Positions 7,233-16,198 are shown, counted from the first letter of the stretch. The stretch is 64,000 bases of DNA from Streptomyces sp. RKND-216 (GCF_004795255.1 NZ_SSBQ01000002.1:1552001-1616000); one strand, 5' to 3'. A program made the numbers and translations. Notes: generated by a model not told the origin, from the letters alone.

Positions 7233-8231
7233 ATGCCGCTGCGCATGCATTTCGGCACCGAGGACCTGCTCAACTGCCGTTTCGCGCTCTCGCCTGCCTG
7301 GGAGACCCAGCAGGCCGTCCGGCTGCTGGCCCGCCCCGGCCAGTGGGGCCACCACCTGCCGTGGCTGCGGCGGAGCGTGCGTGCCGCCGAGACGCTCGGC
7401 CTGGAACCGCTGTGGCTACTCATGCCCCGGCAGGGCTGGACACCCGACTTCCTCTGCCCGCCGCCCGGCGGGCCGGTGCAGTCCTTCGACGAGGAGATCG
7501 AACGCCTGCGGGCCACCGATCCGGTCACCGCCAAGGAGGAGATGGCCCGCGCCCTCGCCGACACCCCCGGGGCGGCCGCTTCGCCGCTGGGCCTGGCGAT
7601 GCTCGGCGACCCCGCCCGCGCCGTGCAGAGGGTGGCCGACGCCACCGTCCGGGCCTGGGAGGCCCTCGTGGCCCCGCACTGGCGGCGGTTGCGGGCGCTG
7701 CTGGAGGCCGACGTCGCCTTCCACACCCGGCGACTGGCAGACGGCGGCCTGGCCGCGCTCTTCGACGGACTGCACCCGCACGTGACCTGGGCCGACGGTG
7801 CGCTGACGATAAGACGCGCGGAGGACGCGGCACAGACGCTGGGCGGCGAGGGACTGACGCTGATGCCCAGCGTCTTCGTCTGGCCGGACGTGGTCAGCGG
7901 CTTCCACGCGCCGTGGCGGCCCGCCGTGGTCTACCCGGCACGCGGCATCGGCTCGCTGTGGTCGGAGGCCGAGGCCGGGCCGGGCTCACCGGAGGCGCTG
8001 GAACGGCTGTTGGGCGTGAACCGGGCCGCGGTGCTGGCGGCGCTCACCGAACCGGCGTCGACGACCGCGCTGGCCGCGCGGCTGGGGCTGGCGCCGTCCT
8101 CGGTGTCCGTGCACCTGTCGACGCTGCGCGGCGCGGGACTGCTGACCTCGCGCCGGGTAGGGCACCAGGTGCTCTACGAACGCACGCCGCTCGGCATCGC
8201 CCTGTCCGCGGGCGACGGCGAACTCGCGTAG
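7233..8231 (+). CDS. ArsR-type regulator with N-terminal DUF5937 domain
   Basis: A 332-residue protein with start ATG directly after a GGAGGGGGA site. Residues 1-240 match the DUF5937 domain layout of actinobacterial regulators (MHFGTEDLLNCRFA, then a helical region). The last 75 residues are a winged helix of the ArsR/SmtB type: helix-turn-helix STTALAARLGLAPSSVSVHLSTLRGAGLL followed by wing SRRVGHQVLYERT. No metal-binding Cys cluster is visible, so metal sensing is unlikely. Its last 58 bases overlap the end of the convergent glycosyltransferase gene. Confidence 0.85.
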   Translation: MPLRMHFGTEDLLNCRFALSPAWETQQAVRLLARPGQWGHHLPWLRRSVRAAETLGLEPLWLLMPRQGWTPDFLCPPPGGPVQSFDEEIERLRATDPVTAKEEMARALADTPGAAASPLGLAMLGDPARAVQRVADATVRAWEALVAPHWRRLRALLEADVAFHTRRLADGGLAALFDGLHPHVTWADGALTIRRAEDAAQTLGGEGLTLMPSVFVWPDVVSGFHAPWRPAVVYPARGIGSLWSEAEAGPGSPEALERLLGVNRAAVLAALTEPASTTALAARLGLAPSSVSVHLSTLRGAGLLTSRRVGHQVLYERTPLGIALSAGDGELA

Positions 8232-9946
8232 GCGCCCGGCCCGGCCTGTGCGCCCCGTTGCGGCATCGCGCGCCCGCCGTGCGGACGGCCGGTGAGCGCC
8301 CAGGCCAGGAACGGCGCCAGCGCGACCGTCAGGGCCAACAGCGCCCACACGCCGATCACCGCGTGGGTGTGTCCCAGCCACAGCGACGCCGCGAGCGAAC
8401 AGCCCAGCACCGCCGCCCACCCCAGGTGGGTGCGGAACGTCCGCACCCCGTCCTCGCTGGCGGACTCCCCCTTCGGCGTCACCACGAAGCGGCACGGCCG
8501 CCGCAGCAGGGCGGCTCCCAGTGCCCGCGCGTACACCGGCGCCGCCAGCGCGGACATCGCCATGCCCGCCAGCCCGCCGGAGCCCTCCGGTTCGTGCGGC
8601 GAGACGTTGTGCCGCCGGTTCCACAGGTACAGCCCGACCTGGAGCACGGCCGCGTCGCCGTACAGCATCAGCCAGGTCTGCGGCGGCACCGTGACGCCGG
8701 AGGTGCCGGCCCACAGGAAGAGCGCGCAGCTCAGCGCACCCAGCACCCACGTGGCGGCACTCATCGGGTAGTACGCCAGCATCAGCGAGTAGTGGAGCAG
8801 CCGGCCCGCCGGCAGCCGGTGCGGAGGGCGGCCGTACTGGTGCAGCAGGGTCTCGAAGGTGCCGCGCGACCAGCGCAGCTGCTGCGAGAAGTAGTCCGTC
8901 CACGACTCGGGCCCCTCCCCCACCGCGAGCACGTCGGGGGTGTAGACGGAGCGCCACCGGCCGCCGGTGGCGGAGTTGCGGCGGCGGTGGATCTCGAAGC
9001 CGGTGGCCATGTCCTCGGTGACGGAGTCGTGCAGCCCGCCCACCTGCCGCAGGGCCGCGATCCGCACCACGTTGTTGGTGCCGACGAACATCGGCGCCCC
9101 GTACCGGTTGCCCGCCCGCTGGATCAGCGCGTGGAAGAGGAACTGCTGGCTCTCGGCGCACTTGGTGACCAGCCGGTCGTAGTTGCCGTACACCTGCGGC
9201 CCGACGACGAAGGCGACGTCGGGATCACGGAAGTAGCCCAGCGTCCGCTCCAGGTAGGCGGGCAGCGGCACGTGGTCGGTGTCGACGGAGGCGAAGAACT
9301 CGTAGGCGTGGCCGTGCGCCTCGAGCCAGGCGTTGTAGTTGCCGTGCTTGGTCCGGGCCCGGAACGGCCCCCGGGGACGATTCCACTCGGGTACTCCGCG
9401 GCGGGTGAAGTGGCGCACGCCCAGTTCCGCGCACAGCGCCCGTGCGGCGGGGTCGTCCCCCTCGTCCAGCAGCCAGACGTGCCGCCGCCCGCGGTGCCGG
9501 ACACGCAGCGCCCCCCGCAGGGTGGCCCGGACCATGGATATCGGCTCCTTGCCGGGCACGTACGTGGTGAGGAAGGCGACCGAGACGTTCCGCTCCGGAC
9601 GCACGGGCACCGGGTCGCGGGCCACCAGAGTGGCGTGCGCGACGGACACCACACCGAGCAGCCGGAACAGCTCGATCAGGCCGATGGCGCCGAGCATCAC
9701 CGCGTCGGCGGCGACCAGCCAGCCCGGGGCCGCGTCGCCCCGCCGCGACCAGTGGGCCGGCCATATCAGCCACACCAACAGCACGGCCGACAACGTGGGC
9801 GCCGCGGCGATCAGCAGCACGACACCGAGCCGGTGCCGCTCGCGGGACAGCAGAGTGCGGTACCGCACCCGGTAGTCCGGGCCCGCGGCCACGAGCGGCC
9901 CGGCGAGGCGGCAGTACCTCTCGTAGTCGTCACGAGACGGCGCCAC
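8174..9946 (-). CDS. Cellulose-synthase-like processive glycosyltransferase (GT2)
   Basis: A 590-residue membrane enzyme predicted to polymerise a beta-linked polysaccharide from a UDP-sugar at the cytoplasmic face. The GTG start follows a GGGAGGGAG site; a much longer upstream extension is unsupported. Two membrane segments precede the GT-A domain (about 42-63 and 76-100), which holds the D, DxD, D, QxxRW series: D161, DTD at 222-224, TED at 310-312, QQLRW at 355-359. Several membrane helices follow. There is no PilZ domain visible. It stands alone, without cellulase or copper-oxidase neighbours such as those next to the tip enzyme CslA of S. coelicolor, so substrate and role are uncertain. 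Confidence 0.85.
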   Translation of the reverse strand: MAPSRDDYERYCRLAGPLVAAGPDYRVRYRTLLSRERHRLGVVLLIAAAPTLSAVLLVWLIWPAHWSRRGDAAPGWLVAADAVMLGAIGLIELFRLLGVVSVAHATLVARDPVPVRPERNVSVAFLTTYVPGKEPISMVRATLRGALRVRHRGRRHVWLLDEGDDPAARALCAELGVRHFTRRGVPEWNRPRGPFRARTKHGNYNAWLEAHGHAYEFFASVDTDHVPLPAYLERTLGYFRDPDVAFVVGPQVYGNYDRLVTKCAESQQFLFHALIQRAGNRYGAPMFVGTNNVVRIAALRQVGGLHDSVTEDMATGFEIHRRRNSATGGRWRSVYTPDVLAVGEGPESWTDYFSQQLRWSRGTFETLLHQYGRPPHRLPAGRLLHYSLMLAYYPMSAATWVLGALSCALFLWAGTSGVTVPPQTWLMLYGDAAVLQVGLYLWNRRHNVSPHEPEGSGGLAGMAMSALAAPVYARALGAALLRRPCRFVVTPKGESASEDGVRTFRTHLGWAAVLGCSLAASLWLGHTHAVIGVWALLALTVALAPFLAWALTGRPHGGRAMPQRGAQAGPGAYASSPSPADRAMPSGVRS

Positions 9947-10258
9947 GGCTCCCTCCCACCTCGCGCACGGGCCGTCCGGGCCCGCACGGATGCCTCCACC
10001 CTTCGGTGCCGCCTCCACCCTCGCGACCTGGAGACCCCCGACCGGGTCACCCGGGCGGGGGCGCCCGCCACGCTCCACCGGCTCCACGGCCACCGGCGCG
10101 CGCAGGGGCGCGCCGTGTACCGCAGGAACTGTGCGCGGAACCGGCGCGAGTGAACTGGGGGCACCGCGGCGCTCGGGGACGTGCCGCACCGGCCCCGTTC
10201 AGGTCAACAGTGCGCCCGTAGCGGCGGATTCTGGGTGGAGTTCCGGTGGGGGGGCCGG
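9947..10258. other. Intergenic region upstream of the GT2 gene
   Basis: No convincing gene. It should hold the leftward promoter of the GT2 gene and the end of the leftward thiamine-binding gene transcript lies at its right border. I see no strong palindrome or terminator hairpin in it. Confidence 0.5.
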
Positions 10259-10561
10259 TCAGTGGTCTTCGGCGGCGAGGTGGCGTTCGACGGTGTCGAC
10301 CTTGGCGGTGAGGCCGTCTGTGACGCCCTCGCGGATGTCGGCCTTGAGGAGGAGGGACACGCGGGGTGCGCGGGCCTCGACCGCGGCGACGGCGCGGCGC
10401 ACCACGTCCATGCAGGCGTCCCAGTCGCCCTCGATCGAGGTGAACATCGCGTCGGTGCGGTGGGGCAGGCCGGACTCCCGGACCACCCGCACCGCGTCGG
10501 CCACGTGGGCGCCGACGTCCTCGCCGACGCCCAGGGGCGTCACGGAGAAGGCGACGATCAC
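10259..10561 (-). CDS. MTH1187-family thiamine-binding protein
   Basis: A 100-residue, one-domain protein of the MTH1187/YkoF-like (DUF77) ferredoxin-fold family: start [32 protein letters not shown], then the conserved [17 protein letters not shown] and a terminal helix. Members bind thiamine or related ligands; whether this one transports or senses it is unknown. The GTG start overlaps the TGA stop of the DUF3817 gene (GTGA), so the two are translationally coupled. Confidence 0.85.
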   Translation of the reverse strand: MIVAFSVTPLGVGEDVGAHVADAVRVVRESGLPHRTDAMFTSIEGDWDACMDVVRRAVAAVEARAPRVSLLLKADIREGVTDGLTAKVDTVERHLAAEDH

Positions 10562-10914
10562 TGGGCCGTCACGCTCTCGCCCTGTCCGGTGGGCGCGGTG
10601 CGGGTCGCGGCGACAGCCTCGTTCTCCTCGCGGCGCAGCCTGCGGTCCGCGAAGAAGCCGCCGGCGGGCAGCACGGACAGCACGAAGTACAGCGCTGCGG
10701 TGCCGAAGGACCACTTGGTGCGGTTCCAGGCGTCCAGCAGGAAGAGCACGTACAGGACGAAGAGGAAGCCGTGGATCGCACCCATCACCGGCACGGCGTT
10801 GAACTCCGTGGTGCGCTTGAGCACCGAGCAGACCAGCAGCAGCAGGAAGGAGACGGCCTCGGGCACCGAGACGAGGCGGAGTCGACGCATGGCGGAAACG
10901 GTCTTGATGTCCAC
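10558..10914 (-). CDS. DUF3817 integral membrane protein (copy 2)
   Basis: A 118-residue protein started at GTG after GAGGAAACCC. It has three hydrophobic segments with the same landmarks as the copy at 6118-6450: [17 protein letters not shown] in the second and [12 protein letters not shown] in the third. Function unknown. It is divergent from the AIM24 operon and coupled to the thiamine-binding gene. Confidence 0.85.
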   Translation of the reverse strand: MDIKTVSAMRRLRLVSVPEAVSFLLLLVCSVLKRTTEFNAVPVMGAIHGFLFVLYVLFLLDAWNRTKWSFGTAALYFVLSVLPAGGFFADRRLRREENEAVAATRTAPTGQGESVTAQ

Positions 10915-10931
10915 GGCGGGTTTCCTCGATC

Positions 10932-10951
10932 TTTGTGAACGGATGCACAAA
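10932..10951. promoter_or_regulatory. TTTGTG-n8-CACAAA palindrome between divergent operons
   Basis: Six-base perfect arms in the 94-base gap between the DUF3817 and AIM24 starts, lying 18 bases above the DUF3817 start and 58 bases above the AIM24 start. It would be well placed to control both directions. The MarR encoded at the far end of the AIM24 operon (13146-13613) is the nearest candidate binder; this is inference. Confidence 0.45.
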
Positions 10952-11008
10952 CTTTTGCCATTGTGGCACCTCCCTCCAGGGCGGCGACCACCGGGTAGGT
11001 TCACTCCC

Positions 11009-11647
11009 GTGGCTCATTTCCGACTGCAAGGTGGCAAGGTGCTCGCCGTCGCGATGGCGGGCGACGCCGTGAAGGCCAAGAACGGCGCGATGGTCGCGTA
11101 CGACGGCCGGATGGCGTTCAAGAAGCTCTCCGGGGGCGGTGAGGGCCTGCGCGGCATGGTCACGCGCCGCATCACCGGCGAGCAGATGGAGCTCATGGAG
11201 GTGAAGGGCGAGGGCACCTGCTGGTTCGCGGACCGAGCGAGCGACATCAGCCTGGTCGCGCTGAACGGCGAGACGCTGTACGTCGAATCCAGCAACCTGC
11301 TGTGCGCCGACGCGTCGCTGCGCACCGGCACCAGCTTCACGGGCCTGCGCGGCGCCTCCCAGGGCACCGGCCTGTTCACCACCACCGTGGAGGGCACCGG
11401 GCAGGCCGCGCTGGCCTCCGCCGGCACGCCGGTGGTGCTGCGCGTCTCGCACGGCCAACCGCTCCAGGTCGACCCCGGCGCGTACGTGGCGCACACCGGC
11501 CGTCTGCGGCAGGACTTCCAGTCCGGCGTGAACTTCCGCACGTTCCTCGGCGAGGGTTCCGGCGAGGCGTTCCAGATCCGCTTCGAGGGCGAGGGCCTGG
11601 TCTACGTGCAGCCGAGCGAGCGCAACACGATCGGAGGGCAGATCTGA
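11009..11647 (+). CDS. AIM24 family protein 1
   Basis: A 212-residue beta-rich protein of the AIM24 (TRAP-like) family, named for a yeast mitochondrial protein; bacterial function is not established. It shows the family pattern of glycine-rich strands: [71 protein letters not shown] and [11 protein letters not shown]. The GTG start is the first in frame after the divergent promoter; it has only a weak ribosome-binding site. The stop overlaps the next start by one base. Confidence 0.85.
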   Translation: MAHFRLQGGKVLAVAMAGDAVKAKNGAMVAYDGRMAFKKLSGGGEGLRGMVTRRITGEQMELMEVKGEGTCWFADRASDISLVALNGETLYVESSNLLCADASLRTGTSFTGLRGASQGTGLFTTTVEGTGQAALASAGTPVVLRVSHGQPLQVDPGAYVAHTGRLRQDFQSGVNFRTFLGEGSGEAFQIRFEGEGLVYVQPSERNTIGGQI

Positions 11648-12297
11648 TGCCGTTCCAGCAGATCAACTCCAAGATCGTGGAGGCCCGGGTCACGCCGGGC
11701 TCGCGCATGTTCAGCCAGCGCGGCGCGATGATCGCCTACACCGGGCAGGTCGGCTTCACACCCAACATGTCCGGCGGTCAGGGTGGCGTGATGGCCATGA
11801 TCGGCCGCCGCGCGGCGGGCGAGGCGGCGCCGCTGATGACCGTCGAGGGCGACGGCACCGTGATGTACGGTCACGGCGGCCACCACGTGCAGGTCATCGA
11901 CCTCACGGGCGACACGCTGTACGTCGAGGCCGACCGGCTGCTCGCCTTCGACGGCACGCTGGAGCAGGGCACGATGTTCCTGGGCTCCCAGGGCGGGGTC
12001 ATGGGCATGGTCCGCGGTCAGGTGAGCGGCCAGGGCCTGTTCACCACCACGCTCCGCGGCCACGGCTCGGTCGCCGTCATGGCCCACGGCGGCGTCCTCG
12101 AACTGCCGATCACCCCCGACCGCCCGGTCCACGTCGACCCGCAGGCGTACGTCGCCCACCACGGCGACGTACGCAACAAGCTCTCCACCGCGCTGGGCTG
12201 GCGCGACATGGTCGGCCGCGGCTCGGGCGAGGCGTTCCAGCTCGAGCTGTCCGGCAACGGCACGGTCTACGTGCAGGCGAGCGAGGAGAAGCTGTGA
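11647..12297 (+). CDS. AIM24 family protein 2
   Basis: A 216-residue paralogue of its upstream neighbour, with the same order of motifs: [49 protein letters not shown] split over two strands, [13 protein letters not shown], and [13 protein letters not shown]. It begins on the ATG of TGATG and ends in GTGA, so it is translationally coupled on both sides. Three different AIM24 paralogues in one unit suggests a hetero-oligomer; that is inference. Confidence 0.9.
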   Translation: MPFQQINSKIVEARVTPGSRMFSQRGAMIAYTGQVGFTPNMSGGQGGVMAMIGRRAAGEAAPLMTVEGDGTVMYGHGGHHVQVIDLTGDTLYVEADRLLAFDGTLEQGTMFLGSQGGVMGMVRGQVSGQGLFTTTLRGHGSVAVMAHGGVLELPITPDRPVHVDPQAYVAHHGDVRNKLSTALGWRDMVGRGSGEAFQLELSGNGTVYVQASEEKL

Positions 12298-13043
12298 CCA
12301 CCCCTGAGGACTTCACGACGCTGCCGTCGGACGACAACGTCAACCCGTACACGTTCTGCGTGGAACTGCGCGGCAACCGCTGGTTCCTGCAGAAGGGGAA
12401 GATGATCGCCTACTACGGGCAGATCGACTTCCACGGCATCGGCCACGGCCCGCTGGACCGGCTGGTCGCCGGCAGCTTCCACTCGCCGCTGCACGCGCAG
12501 GACTGGACCGTCGCCGAGGGCAGCGGCAAGATGCTGCTCGCCGACCGCGCCTTCGACGTCAACAGCTACGACCTGGAGGACGGCAATCTGACCGTCCGGT
12601 CCGGCAACCTGCTGGCCTTCGAACCGTCGCTGTCGCTGAAGCAGTCGATCATCCCCGGCTTCCTCACACTGATCGGCACCGGCAAGTTCGTGGCCGCGTC
12701 CAACGGCCAGGTGCACTTCGTCGAGCCGCCGGTGCGCGTCGATCCGGAGGCGCTGGTCGGCTGGGCCGACTGCCCCTCCCCCTGCCACCACTACGACCAC
12801 CAGTACATGCGGGGCGTGCTGGGCGGCCTCCGTGCAGTGACTGGGCTGGGCGGCACCTCCGGCGAGGAGCACCAGTACGAGTTCACGGGAGCGGGAACCG
12901 TGCTGATCCAGTCGACCGAGGTGATGAAGGACGTGCCGCTCGCGGGTGAGGGCGCGCAGCAGGACGGGCACGGCGCGGCCGGGCAGCAGACGCCGCGACT
13001 GCCCGGCCAGCTCGGCGACCTCCAGCGACGCTTCGGACTCTAG
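12294..13043 (+). CDS. AIM24 family protein 3
   Basis: A 249-residue, more divergent AIM24 paralogue with start GTG overlapping the previous stop by 4 bases. The core motifs remain (QKGKMIAYYGQIDF, GKMLLADRAFDVNSYDL, GNLTVRSGNLLAFEPSL, VDPEALVGWADCPSPCHHYDH). It adds a Cys/His-containing segment (CPSPCHHYDHQY, about residues 160-171) that could bind metal, and a polar C-terminal tail of about 40 residues (QQDGHGAAGQQTPRL) not seen in the other two. Confidence 0.88.
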   Translation: MTTPEDFTTLPSDDNVNPYTFCVELRGNRWFLQKGKMIAYYGQIDFHGIGHGPLDRLVAGSFHSPLHAQDWTVAEGSGKMLLADRAFDVNSYDLEDGNLTVRSGNLLAFEPSLSLKQSIIPGFLTLIGTGKFVAASNGQVHFVEPPVRVDPEALVGWADCPSPCHHYDHQYMRGVLGGLRAVTGLGGTSGEEHQYEFTGAGTVLIQSTEVMKDVPLAGEGAQQDGHGAAGQQTPRLPGQLGDLQRRFGL

Positions 13044-13145
13044 GGCGCGCCGGGAAGTCCCTCCCCCAGGGCCGGGAGGTGCCCCCGCCCGGTCCTGGAG
13101 CCGGACGGCGCTACTTTCCCGACACACCCTGGGTACGCTCTCGAC

Positions 13146-13613
13146 ATGAACACGGACAAGGGCTGGCTGAGCGACGCGGAGCAGCAGGCCTGGCGCACGC
13201 ACCTCGACGTCAGCCGGCTGCTCATGTACCAGCTGGAGCGCGATCTCCAGCCCTTCGGGCTGACCAACAACGACTACGAGATCCTGGTCAACCTCTCCGA
13301 GTCGCCCGAGCACCGGGTGCGGATGAGCGAACTCGCGCACCGCACCCGGCAGTCCAAGAGCCGCCTTTCCCACCAGATCACCCGCATGGAGAGCGCGGGG
13401 CTGGTGCGGCGGGAGAACTGCGAGTCCGACAAGCGCGGACTGTTCGCCGTGCTGACCGAGCAGGGCTGGGAGACGATGCGGAACGTCGCGCCGCATCACG
13501 TGGCGTCGGTGCGTCGGCACTTCATCGACCTTCTCACCCCGGAGGCCCTTCAGGAGCTGCAGACGTCGCTCTCCACCGTGGCCGCCCACCTGCACGCCGC
13601 GCACGACTGCTGA
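13146..13613 (+). CDS. MarR family transcriptional regulator
   Basis: A 155-residue winged-helix regulator with start ATG about 100 bases after the AIM24 operon. Residues 55-100 carry the helix-turn-helix (MSELAHRTRQSKSRLSHQITR) and wing (RRENCESDKRGLFAVLTEQG). The KSRLSHQ form of the recognition helix is common in streptomycete MarR proteins. It could regulate the AIM24/DUF3817 promoters through the TTTGTG palindrome. Immediately downstream lies decayed sequence. Confidence 0.9.
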   Translation: MNTDKGWLSDAEQQAWRTHLDVSRLLMYQLERDLQPFGLTNNDYEILVNLSESPEHRVRMSELAHRTRQSKSRLSHQITRMESAGLVRRENCESDKRGLFAVLTEQGWETMRNVAPHHVASVRRHFIDLLTPEALQELQTSLSTVAAHLHAAHDC

Positions 13614-13628
13614 ACGGCTCGGGGCCGC

Positions 13629-13757
13629 AGGCCGGGGCGGCAGACGGAGGGTGAAGAGGGCGCCGCCCTCGGGCGCGTCGGTGACGGCGGGGGTGCCTCC
13701 GTGGCGTTCCGCCACGTCGCGGGCGACGGAGAGACCCAGCCCGGCGCCGCCGTCGTC
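13629..13757 (-). pseudogene. Remnant of a sensor histidine kinase C-terminus
   Basis: On the minus strand this stretch encodes DGGAGLGLSVARDVAERHGG followed by EGGALFTLRLP, the G2 box and last strand of a HATPase_c domain, the usual end of a histidine kinase. The rest of the kinase is gone: to the right the sequence changes into coding sequence for another protein on the opposite strand, and to the left no stop follows before the MarR gene. It is a fragment only, about 40 codons. Confidence 0.6.
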
Positions 13758-13874
13758 GCGTCCACCCTGGCCGTCGGCGGCACGACGGCCGCCTTCGCCG
13801 GTGACTCCGGCGCCACGGACGCGCCGTCGCAGGGCCAGTCGCAGGACGACGCGGACGACCGCGACGACGGCTGA
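13743..13874 (+). pseudogene. Remnant of a small secreted protein
   Basis: On the plus strand the frame ending at TGA 13872-13874 encodes AAVVASTLAVGGTTAAFAG, a typical signal-peptide end, then a short acidic tail (SQGQSQDDADDRDDG). The true start and basic N-region are missing, having been replaced by antisense kinase sequence. A perfect terminator hairpin follows, so the 3' end of the original transcription unit is preserved. Confidence 0.5.
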
Positions 13875-13903
13875 CGGGCCCGTCCCGGCACCGGGGCGGC
13901 CGT

Positions 13904-13935
13904 GCGGGGCCGGGAGAGTGCTCTCCCGGCCCCGC
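13904..13935 (+). terminator. Strong hairpin after the secreted-protein remnant
   Basis: Fifteen-base perfect arms, GCGGGGCCGGGAGAG and CTCTCCCGGCCCCGC, separated by two bases. Probably the surviving terminator of the decayed gene, and it also insulates the CoA-transferase gene. Confidence 0.7.
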
Positions 13936-14037
13936 GCCGTGACGGCGGCCGTGCTTCACTGGCGTCCGTCGCACCCCCGGCCCGTACGACCGGGCCGGGA
14001 CCGTCGACCGTCCGGTTCGCCCAGCGGGGAGAAAGGC

Positions 14038-15213
14038 ATGCAGCCCCTTCGCGGAATCACGGTGGTGTCGCTCGAACAGGCCCTCGCCGCGCCGTATGCG
14101 AGCCGCCACCTGGCCGACCTCGGCGCACGGGTGATCAAGGTGGAGCGGCCCGGCACCGGCGACTTCGCCCGCGCGTACGACGCGCGCACCGCCGGTCTCA
14201 GCGCGCACTTCGTCTGGGCGAACCGCAACAAGGAGTCCCTCACCCTCGACTTCAAGGACCCGCGCGGCCTGGACGTGCTGCGCCGGCTGCTGGCCGACGC
14301 GGACGTGTTCCTCCAGAACCTGGCGCCCGGCGCGACGGCCCGCGCCGGTCTGGGCCCCGAGGAGCTGCGGGCACTCAACCCGCGCCTCATCGTGTGCGAC
14401 ATCTCCGGCTACGGGTCCCCCGGGCCGTACGAGGGACGCAAGGCCTACGACCTGCTCGTGCAGTCCGAAGCCGGCCTGGTGTCCGTCACCGGCACCGAGG
14501 AGGAGATGGCGAAGGTCGGCATCCCGGTGTCCGACATCGCCGCGGGCATGTACGCCTACAGCTCCGTCCTGGCCGCACTGCTGGAACGCGGGCAGACGGG
14601 TACCGGCAGGCACCTGGACATCTCAATGCTCGAATCCGCCGTCGAGTGGATGGGGTTCCCGCTGTACTACGCCTACGACGGCGCGCCCCCGCCCCCGCGT
14701 TCGGGTGCCGCGCACGCGACCATCCAGCCATACGGGCCCTTCACGGCGGGTGACGGGACGGTCGTGATGATGGCCGTCCAGAACGACCGCGAGTGGCGCG
14801 GCCTGTGCGCCGCGTTCCTGAACGACCCCGGGCTCGCCGACCACCCCGACTACGCGACGAACGCCGGCCGCAGCGACCACCGGGAGGCCCTCGGAGCGGT
14901 CCTCGCGTCCCGCTTCGCACAGCTGACCGGCGCCGAGGCCGTCGACCTGCTCAGCTCCATCCCCGTCGCCAACGCCCGGGTCAACACCCCGGCCGAGGTG
15001 TGGGACCACCCCCAGCTGGCCGCGCGCGGGCGCTGGCACGAGGTCGCCACGCCGGTCGGCCCCGTCCGGGCCCCGGCCCCGCCGGGGCAGCTCCCCGGCG
15101 AGGCGCGGACGGACCCGGTGCCCGCGCTCGGCGCACACACCCGGGTCATCCTGGCCGAGCTGGGGCTCACCGAGGACGAGATCGACCTGCTGATCGAGTC
15201 CGGCGCGGCGTGA
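14038..15213 (+). CDS. CaiB/BaiF (class III) CoA transferase
   Basis: A 391-residue protein of the family that moves CoA between carboxylic acids through an enzyme-bound anhydride. The N-terminal motif LRGITVVSLEQALAAPYASRHLADLGARVIKVE splits as expected into the Rossmann entry, followed by ANRNKESLTLDFKDPRG and the GTGRHLDISMLES motif, whose Asp is the likely nucleophile. The start ATG follows GGGGAGAAAGG. Substrates cannot be told from sequence; context of acyl-CoA genes on the opposite strand suggests short-chain organic acids. Confidence 0.88.
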   Translation: MQPLRGITVVSLEQALAAPYASRHLADLGARVIKVERPGTGDFARAYDARTAGLSAHFVWANRNKESLTLDFKDPRGLDVLRRLLADADVFLQNLAPGATARAGLGPEELRALNPRLIVCDISGYGSPGPYEGRKAYDLLVQSEAGLVSVTGTEEEMAKVGIPVSDIAAGMYAYSSVLAALLERGQTGTGRHLDISMLESAVEWMGFPLYYAYDGAPPPPRSGAAHATIQPYGPFTAGDGTVVMMAVQNDREWRGLCAAFLNDPGLADHPDYATNAGRSDHREALGAVLASRFAQLTGAEAVDLLSSIPVANARVNTPAEVWDHPQLAARGRWHEVATPVGPVRAPAPPGQLPGEARTDPVPALGAHTRVILAELGLTEDEIDLLIESGAA

Positions 15214-15238
15214 CCGGGCAGGAGGCCGCGCGGCCGGA

Positions 15239-16198
15239 TCAGCTCTCCTGCGTGAGTCCCGCGACCAGCTCGTCGGCTGCCGCGTAGGGGTCGAGGGAGC
15301 CGTTCACGATGCGTTCGGCGAGCGCACCCAGCCGGCGGTCGCCGCTGAGGCTGCCGATCCGCTCGCGCAGGGCGGTCACCGCGATGGTCTCGATCTCGCG
15401 GGCGGCCCGCCGGGCGCGCCGCTCCCCGAGCACTCCGCGCTCCTCCATCCAGGCGCGGTGCTTCTCCAGCGCCTGGACGACCTCGTCCAGGCCCTCGCCG
15501 CGGGCGGCGACGGTCTTGACGATGGGCGGACGCCAGTCCCCCGGGGCACGCGCCTCGCCAAGCCCCAGCATGTGGTTGAGCTCGCGGGCCGTGGCGTCCG
15601 CGCCGTCCCGGTCGGCCTTGTTGACGACGTAGACGTCCCCGATCTCCAGGATGCCCGCCTTCGCGGCCTGGATGCCGTCGCCCATGCCCGGGGCCAGCAG
15701 CACCACGCTGGTGTCCGCCTGGGAGGCGATCTCCACCTCCGACTGCCCGACGCCCACCGTCTCGACGAGGATCACGTCGCAGCCGGCGGCGTCCAGCACC
15801 CGGATGGCCTGCGGTGCGGCCCAGGCGAGGCCGCCGAGGTGACCGCGCGTGGCCATCGAGCGGATGTAGACGCCGGGGTCGGAGGCGTGCTCGCTCATCC
15901 GCACCCGGTCACCGAGCAGCGCGCCGCCCGAGAACGGGGACGACGGGTCGACCGCGAGCACGCCGACCCGCCTCCCGGCCCGCCGGTAGGCGGAGACCAG
16001 CGCTGAGGTCGAGGTGGACTTGCCCACTCCGGGCGAGCCGGTCAGCCCGACCACGTACGCGTTTCCGCAGCGCGGAGCGAGAGCCGCCATGACCTCGCGG
16101 AGCTGCGGGGACGCCCCCTCGACCAGAGAGATCAGCCGGGCGACGGCACGCGGCCGCCCCTCCCGGGCCTGCGTCACCAGCGTGGGGACGTCCACCAC
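15239..16198 (-). CDS. meaB: MeaB-type GTPase chaperone of B12-dependent acyl-CoA mutase
   Basis: A 319-residue G3E-family GTPase that protects and loads adenosylcobalamin-dependent mutases. The P-loop GSPGVGKST is at about 54-62, followed by the MeaB-specific DPSSPFSGGALLGDR segment, VETVGVGQSE (switch) and NKADRDGAD (guanine specificity, NKxD). The C-terminal dimerisation helices are present. Start GTG follows GGAGGAATGAG; a second GTG is adjacent. It lies 44 bases after the thiolase gene on the same strand and near the epimerase gene, so it probably serves methylmalonyl- or isobutyryl-CoA mutase. Confidence 0.93.
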   Translation of the reverse strand: MVDVPTLVTQAREGRPRAVARLISLVEGASPQLREVMAALAPRCGNAYVVGLTGSPGVGKSTSTSALVSAYRRAGRRVGVLAVDPSSPFSGGALLGDRVRMSEHASDPGVYIRSMATRGHLGGLAWAAPQAIRVLDAAGCDVILVETVGVGQSEVEIASQADTSVVLLAPGMGDGIQAAKAGILEIGDVYVVNKADRDGADATARELNHMLGLGEARAPGDWRPPIVKTVAARGEGLDEVVQALEKHRAWMEERGVLGERRARRAAREIETIAVTALRERIGSLSGDRRLGALAERIVNGSLDPYAAADELVAGLTQES

